DNA from: Sulfidibacter corallicola | GTDB lineage: Bacteria; Acidobacteriota; Holophagae; Acanthopleuribacterales; Acanthopleuribacteraceae | Assembly: GCF_017498545.1 (NCBI RefSeq) | Contig: NZ_CP071793.1 | Location: forward strand, 186,001 to 250,000 | Direction of reading: 5' to 3' | Length of the DNA: 64,000 nucleotides | Shown: piece by piece, positions 61,122-64,000 of the stretch | Layout: every line of letters begins with the position of its first letter | How positions within the stretch are numbered: the stretch's first letter is position 1 | The notes under the pieces: model-generated | The model's database searches: none | What the model was told of the DNA's origin: nothing | What the model saw: only the letters and a program-made list of their open reading frames with translations | Position numbers and translations under genes: made by a program

Positions 61122-63725
61122 TTAGGCCGTGACCACGGCGGTTTCGGCGAAGTGGGGCACCACGCGGTCTTCCTCGACGGCCAATTGGACTCCTGAGATC
61201 GAGGCATCCGCCGCCATTTGGGAGAGGATCGCCACCGAAAGTTCCGGCAGGACCGACTCGTGGATCAGGCGGTCGATGTCGCGGGCCCCGCTCTCGGACC
61301 GGTCGCAGCGGGCCATCAGGAAGGGCACCAGGGCGGGGGCGTAGTCCAGCGGGGCACGATGGGTGGCCTGGAACCGGGCTGCGAGGCGATCCAGCTTTTG
61401 AATCACGATGCGCCGCAGCAGCGTGTCGTTCAGCGGGTAGTAGGGAATGGTTTGGAGGCGGCCCAGAAACGCCGCCGGAAACCGTTGGGTGAGTTCGTCC
61501 CGGAGGGCTTCCATCAGCACCTCGGGATCGGGATGCTCGGCGTCGCAGAGCCGCCCGATGGTGCCGCTGCCCACGTTGGCCGTCAACAGGATGATGCAAT
61601 TGCGGAAATCGATGCGAACGCCTTCGCCGTCCTCCATGAAACCCTTGTCGAAGACCTGGAAGAACAGCTCCCACACGTCGGGGTGGGCCTTCTCGATTTC
61701 GTCCAGCAGGACCACGCTGTGGGGCGCGCGTCGAACCGCCTCGGTCAGCACGCCGCCCCTGCCGTAGCCCACGTAGCCCGGGGGCGCGCCTTTGAGGCCG
61801 GCCACGGTATGGGCTTCCTGGAACTCGGACATGTTGACGGTGATCAACGAGTGCTCGCCGCCGAACATCGCTTCGGCCAGGGCCAGGGCCGTCTCCGTCT
61901 TGCCCACGCCGCTGGGGCCCAGCAGCAGGAAGACCCCGGTGGGTTTGCCCGGATCGGTCAAGCCAGCCTTGGCCGCGATCAGGCGTCGCGCCACCTGACG
62001 CAGCGCGTGATCCTGGCCCAGGACCCGCCGCGCGAGGGTCTGTTCCAGCTCCAGGAGCCTGTCCACCTCGTCCACGCGCATGTTGCCCAGCGGGATCTTG
62101 GTCCAGCTCGAGATCACCCGGGCCACCACTTCGCCGTCCACATCGATCGACATCATCGGGTGATCGCCCTGAATTCCGGCCAATTCCACGGTGACGCGGC
62201 GTCCCTCGTCCGCTTCCACCTCGCCGTTCCGTTCGCGGCGCCACGCCAGCATCCGATCGACCTGGCGCTTCTCCTCCTGCCAGCGCGCTTGCCCGGTGCG
62301 CTCCTGTGCTTCGAGTGCGTCGCGTTCGGATCGGAGGGTTTCGATGCGGGATTCGTGATCGCGGCCCAGCCGGGTCTCCGCTTCGAGCCGCGCCAACGCG
62401 TGGTCCAGCCGCGTCAGGGCCGCACGGGTCTCCTCCAGGCTGGCCGGAATCGCGTGCTGGCTCAACGCCACCCGCGCACAGGCGGTGTCCAGCACGCTCA
62501 CCGCTTTGTCGGGCAGGCGGCGACCGGCGATGTAGCGATGGGAGAGACGAACCGCCTGCTCGATCGCCTCGTCGCGGATGTGCACGCCGTGGTGGCGTTC
62601 GAAATGGGGTGCCGCGGCGCGCAGCATGGCGATCGCCGTCGCTTCGTCCGGTTCGTCGATGGCGATCGGCTGGAATCGGCGGGTGAGGGCGGCGTCCTTT
62701 TCGAAATACTGCTTGTATTCGGACCAGGTGGTGGCGGCGATGGTACGCAGCTCGCCGCGCGCCAGGGCTGGTTTGATCAAGTTGGCGGCGTCGCCCTGAC
62801 CCTCGCGGCCACCGGCCCCGATGAGGCCGTGGGCCTCGTCGACGAACAGCACGATCGGCGTCGTGCTGGCCTTGATCTCCGCGATCAATTTTTTGATGCG
62901 ATTCTCGAACTCGCCGCGCACGCCCGCTCCGGCCTGCAACAGGCCCAAATCCAACATCATGAGGCGGACGCCGCGCAGGGGCGGCGGCACGTCACCGGCT
63001 GCGATGCGACGGGCCAGTCCTTCCACGACCGCCGTCTTGCCCACGCCCGCTTCGCCCACCAGGATCGGGTTGTTCTGGCGACGGCGCATCAGGACGTCCG
63101 TCAGGGCGCGAATCTCGCGGTCGCGGCCGACCACTTCGTCGATCTCGCCCCTGCGCGCCCGCTCCGTGAGGTCGAGGGTGTAGCGCGCCAGGAGCGGCGT
63201 GTCGCCGGTGTCTTGGGTCGCGACCGTGCCGTCGCTTGTTTCGGTAGCGTCGGGTTGCTCGGCCGAGTTCGCGACCAGGGTGGGCATCGCTTCGCGCAAG
63301 CGCTCGGGCGAGAGCCGCAAAAGTGGCGATCCGCTCAATTGGCCGCGCAGCGAGGGCTTTTCCACCAGGGCCAACAGCAGGGTCGCCGAGCGCAGGCGCG
63401 ACGCGCCCAGCCAGATCGAGCTCAGGACCCAGGCTTCGCGCAGGAGTTTGATCAGGTGCGGACTGAAGGCCGGCGTACGGGTGTTGCCGCGGGTCAGGCG
63501 GTCGAGAGTGGATTTGGCGTGGTGGCGGGCCTCGCCGGGGTCCACGTCGAAGTGCCTCGCGATCAGGACCAGGTCGGATTCGGGCCGGTCCAGCAGTTGT
63601 AGCAGCAGGTGTTCGACCTCGATGTCGTAATGGGTTTCGCGATGGCAGCTTTCCGCGGCTTCCGTCAGTGCGGCGCGGCACAGGCCGTTGGTCTTTTGGA
63701 TCAGGGATTGAAGCGAATCGTTCAT
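61122..63725 (-). CDS. clpV: Type VI secretion AAA+ ATPase ClpV (TssH)
   Basis: This 867-residue protein starts at ATG 63725. An N-terminal Clp-N domain is followed by D1 with Walker A GEAGVGKT and Walker B LFVDEAHGL, a middle coiled-coil region (about 410-500), then D2 with Walker A GPSGVGKT, Walker B VVLLDEIEKAHPD and the arginine-finger region. The NLIKPALARGELRTIAATTW segment is typical of ClpV rather than ClpB. It disassembles contracted TssB/TssC sheaths, which are encoded outside the window. Confidence 0.95.
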   Translation of the reverse strand: MNDSLQSLIQKTNGLCRAALTEAAESCHRETHYDIEVEHLLLQLLDRPESDLVLIARHFDVDPGEARHHAKSTLDRLTRGNTRTPAFSPHLIKLLREAWVLSSIWLGASRLRSATLLLALVEKPSLRGQLSGSPLLRLSPERLREAMPTLVANSAEQPDATETSDGTVATQDTGDTPLLARYTLDLTERARRGEIDEVVGRDREIRALTDVLMRRRQNNPILVGEAGVGKTAVVEGLARRIAAGDVPPPLRGVRLMMLDLGLLQAGAGVRGEFENRIKKLIAEIKASTTPIVLFVDEAHGLIGAGGREGQGDAANLIKPALARGELRTIAATTWSEYKQYFEKDAALTRRFQPIAIDEPDEATAIAMLRAAAPHFERHHGVHIRDEAIEQAVRLSHRYIAGRRLPDKAVSVLDTACARVALSQHAIPASLEETRAALTRLDHALARLEAETRLGRDHESRIETLRSERDALEAQERTGQARWQEEKRQVDRMLAWRRERNGEVEADEGRRVTVELAGIQGDHPMMSIDVDGEVVARVISSWTKIPLGNMRVDEVDRLLELEQTLARRVLGQDHALRQVARRLIAAKAGLTDPGKPTGVFLLLGPSGVGKTETALALAEAMFGGEHSLITVNMSEFQEAHTVAGLKGAPPGYVGYGRGGVLTEAVRRAPHSVVLLDEIEKAHPDVWELFFQVFDKGFMEDGEGVRIDFRNCIILLTANVGSGTIGRLCDAEHPDPEVLMEALRDELTQRFPAAFLGRLQTIPYYPLNDTLLRRIVIQKLDRLAARFQATHRAPLDYAPALVPFLMARCDRSESGARDIDRLIHESVLPELSVAILSQMAADASISGVQLAVEEDRVVPHFAETAVVTA

Positions 63726-63782
63726 GGCAAAACTCCTTTGGCTTCGCGCCGCTGCCGCGCGTGGCGGCGGGCGGGCTCGGTG

Positions 63783-64000
63783 TCAGGCGGTGGGGCGTAG
63801 GGTGAAACGGGTCGGTTGGGCGCGGTCGGCACGCAGGCGTGCGTTCCAGCCGAGCCGGGCGCGATCCGAGCCCAGTGGGGCGCCTTTCGTGGGTTCGGCG
63901 GCGACGTGCACCACGATCTGGAAGTCCAGGCTGGGGCCGGTGAAGCGCCGCACCAGATCGCACAAATCGTCGAAGGCCGAACCGTCCGGAAGGAAATCGC
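63783..64000 (-). CDS. tssG: Type VI secretion baseplate protein TssG, C-terminal part
   Basis: The frame runs in from the right edge and stops at 63783, leaving the last ~72 residues. DFLPDGSAFDDLCDLVRRF, then DFQIVVHVAAE and GARLGW-like RARLGWNARL are the recognisable end of TssG. It precedes clpV by 57 bases on the same strand. The remainder, with tssE/tssF expected upstream, is outside the window. Confidence 0.75.
   Translation of the reverse strand, partial: DFLPDGSAFDDLCDLVRRFTGPSLDFQIVVHVAAEPTKGAPLGSDRARLGWNARLRADRAQPTRFTLRPTA

Overview
The window looks like chromosomal DNA from a GC-rich Gram-negative bacterium. It carries a type VI secretion cluster, lipoprotein and periplasmic binding proteins, a c-type cytochrome and a sigma-54 two-component/ABC-export locus. 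Dense families of short dispersed repeats lie between the genes. The mix resembles Acidobacteriota (Holophagae/Acanthopleuribacter-like), but that assignment is an inference from gene style; no rRNA or marker gene is present.

Layout. 1-11.5 kb is the right part of an integrative conjugative-type element. Tightly overlapping plus-strand genes encode small membrane proteins, a VirB6/TrbL-like polytopic protein, a TrbJ/VirB5-like protein, a type IV coupling ATPase with a DnaJ-type zinc motif, a STAS plus degenerate GGDEF protein, an AEP primase with PriCT-2, a helix-turn-helix protein and a tyrosine integrase. A nested inverted repeat lies between the primase and the HTH gene. 12-16 kb holds a secreted M3 oligopeptidase and a fused two-ATPase peptide transporter subunit. 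15.7-17.2 kb is repeat-rich non-coding DNA. 17.2-24.4 kb (minus) is a MacAB-like exporter operon (membrane fusion protein, ATPase, permease) followed by an NtrC-type regulator and histidine kinase, with a near-perfect sigma-54 promoter in front. 24.7-27.2 kb is a receiver/PilZ-like/Ser-Thr kinase fusion. 27.2-28.5 kb is partly AT-rich and without recognised genes. 28.5-31.4 kb is a SufR-like regulator divergent from a di-haem cytochrome c peroxidase-like protein.

32.2-45.3 kb is a complete type I-B CRISPR-Cas locus: array 1 (18 repeats), cas8b-cas7-cas5-cas3-cas6-cas1-cas2-cas4, then array 2 (35 repeats). Both arrays have closely related leaders on their left side. Array 2 alternates between two repeat variants in blocks, and a sequence strongly resembling the CRISPR repeat sits in the cas6 translation-initiation region, suggesting autoregulation.

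45.9-49.5 kb (minus) encodes the binding protein and two permeases of a peptide ABC transporter, probably the partners of the distant fused ATPase. A methionine aminopeptidase follows. 50.5-64 kb (minus) is a type VI secretion cluster: tssG (partial), clpV, vgrG, a YwqK/MORN-type protein, tssK, tssL, tssM and tssA. Two repeat-filled gaps interrupt it.

Most long open frames opposite the real genes are GC-rich shadows and were left out. Coordinates and alignments were made by eye, without any database search.
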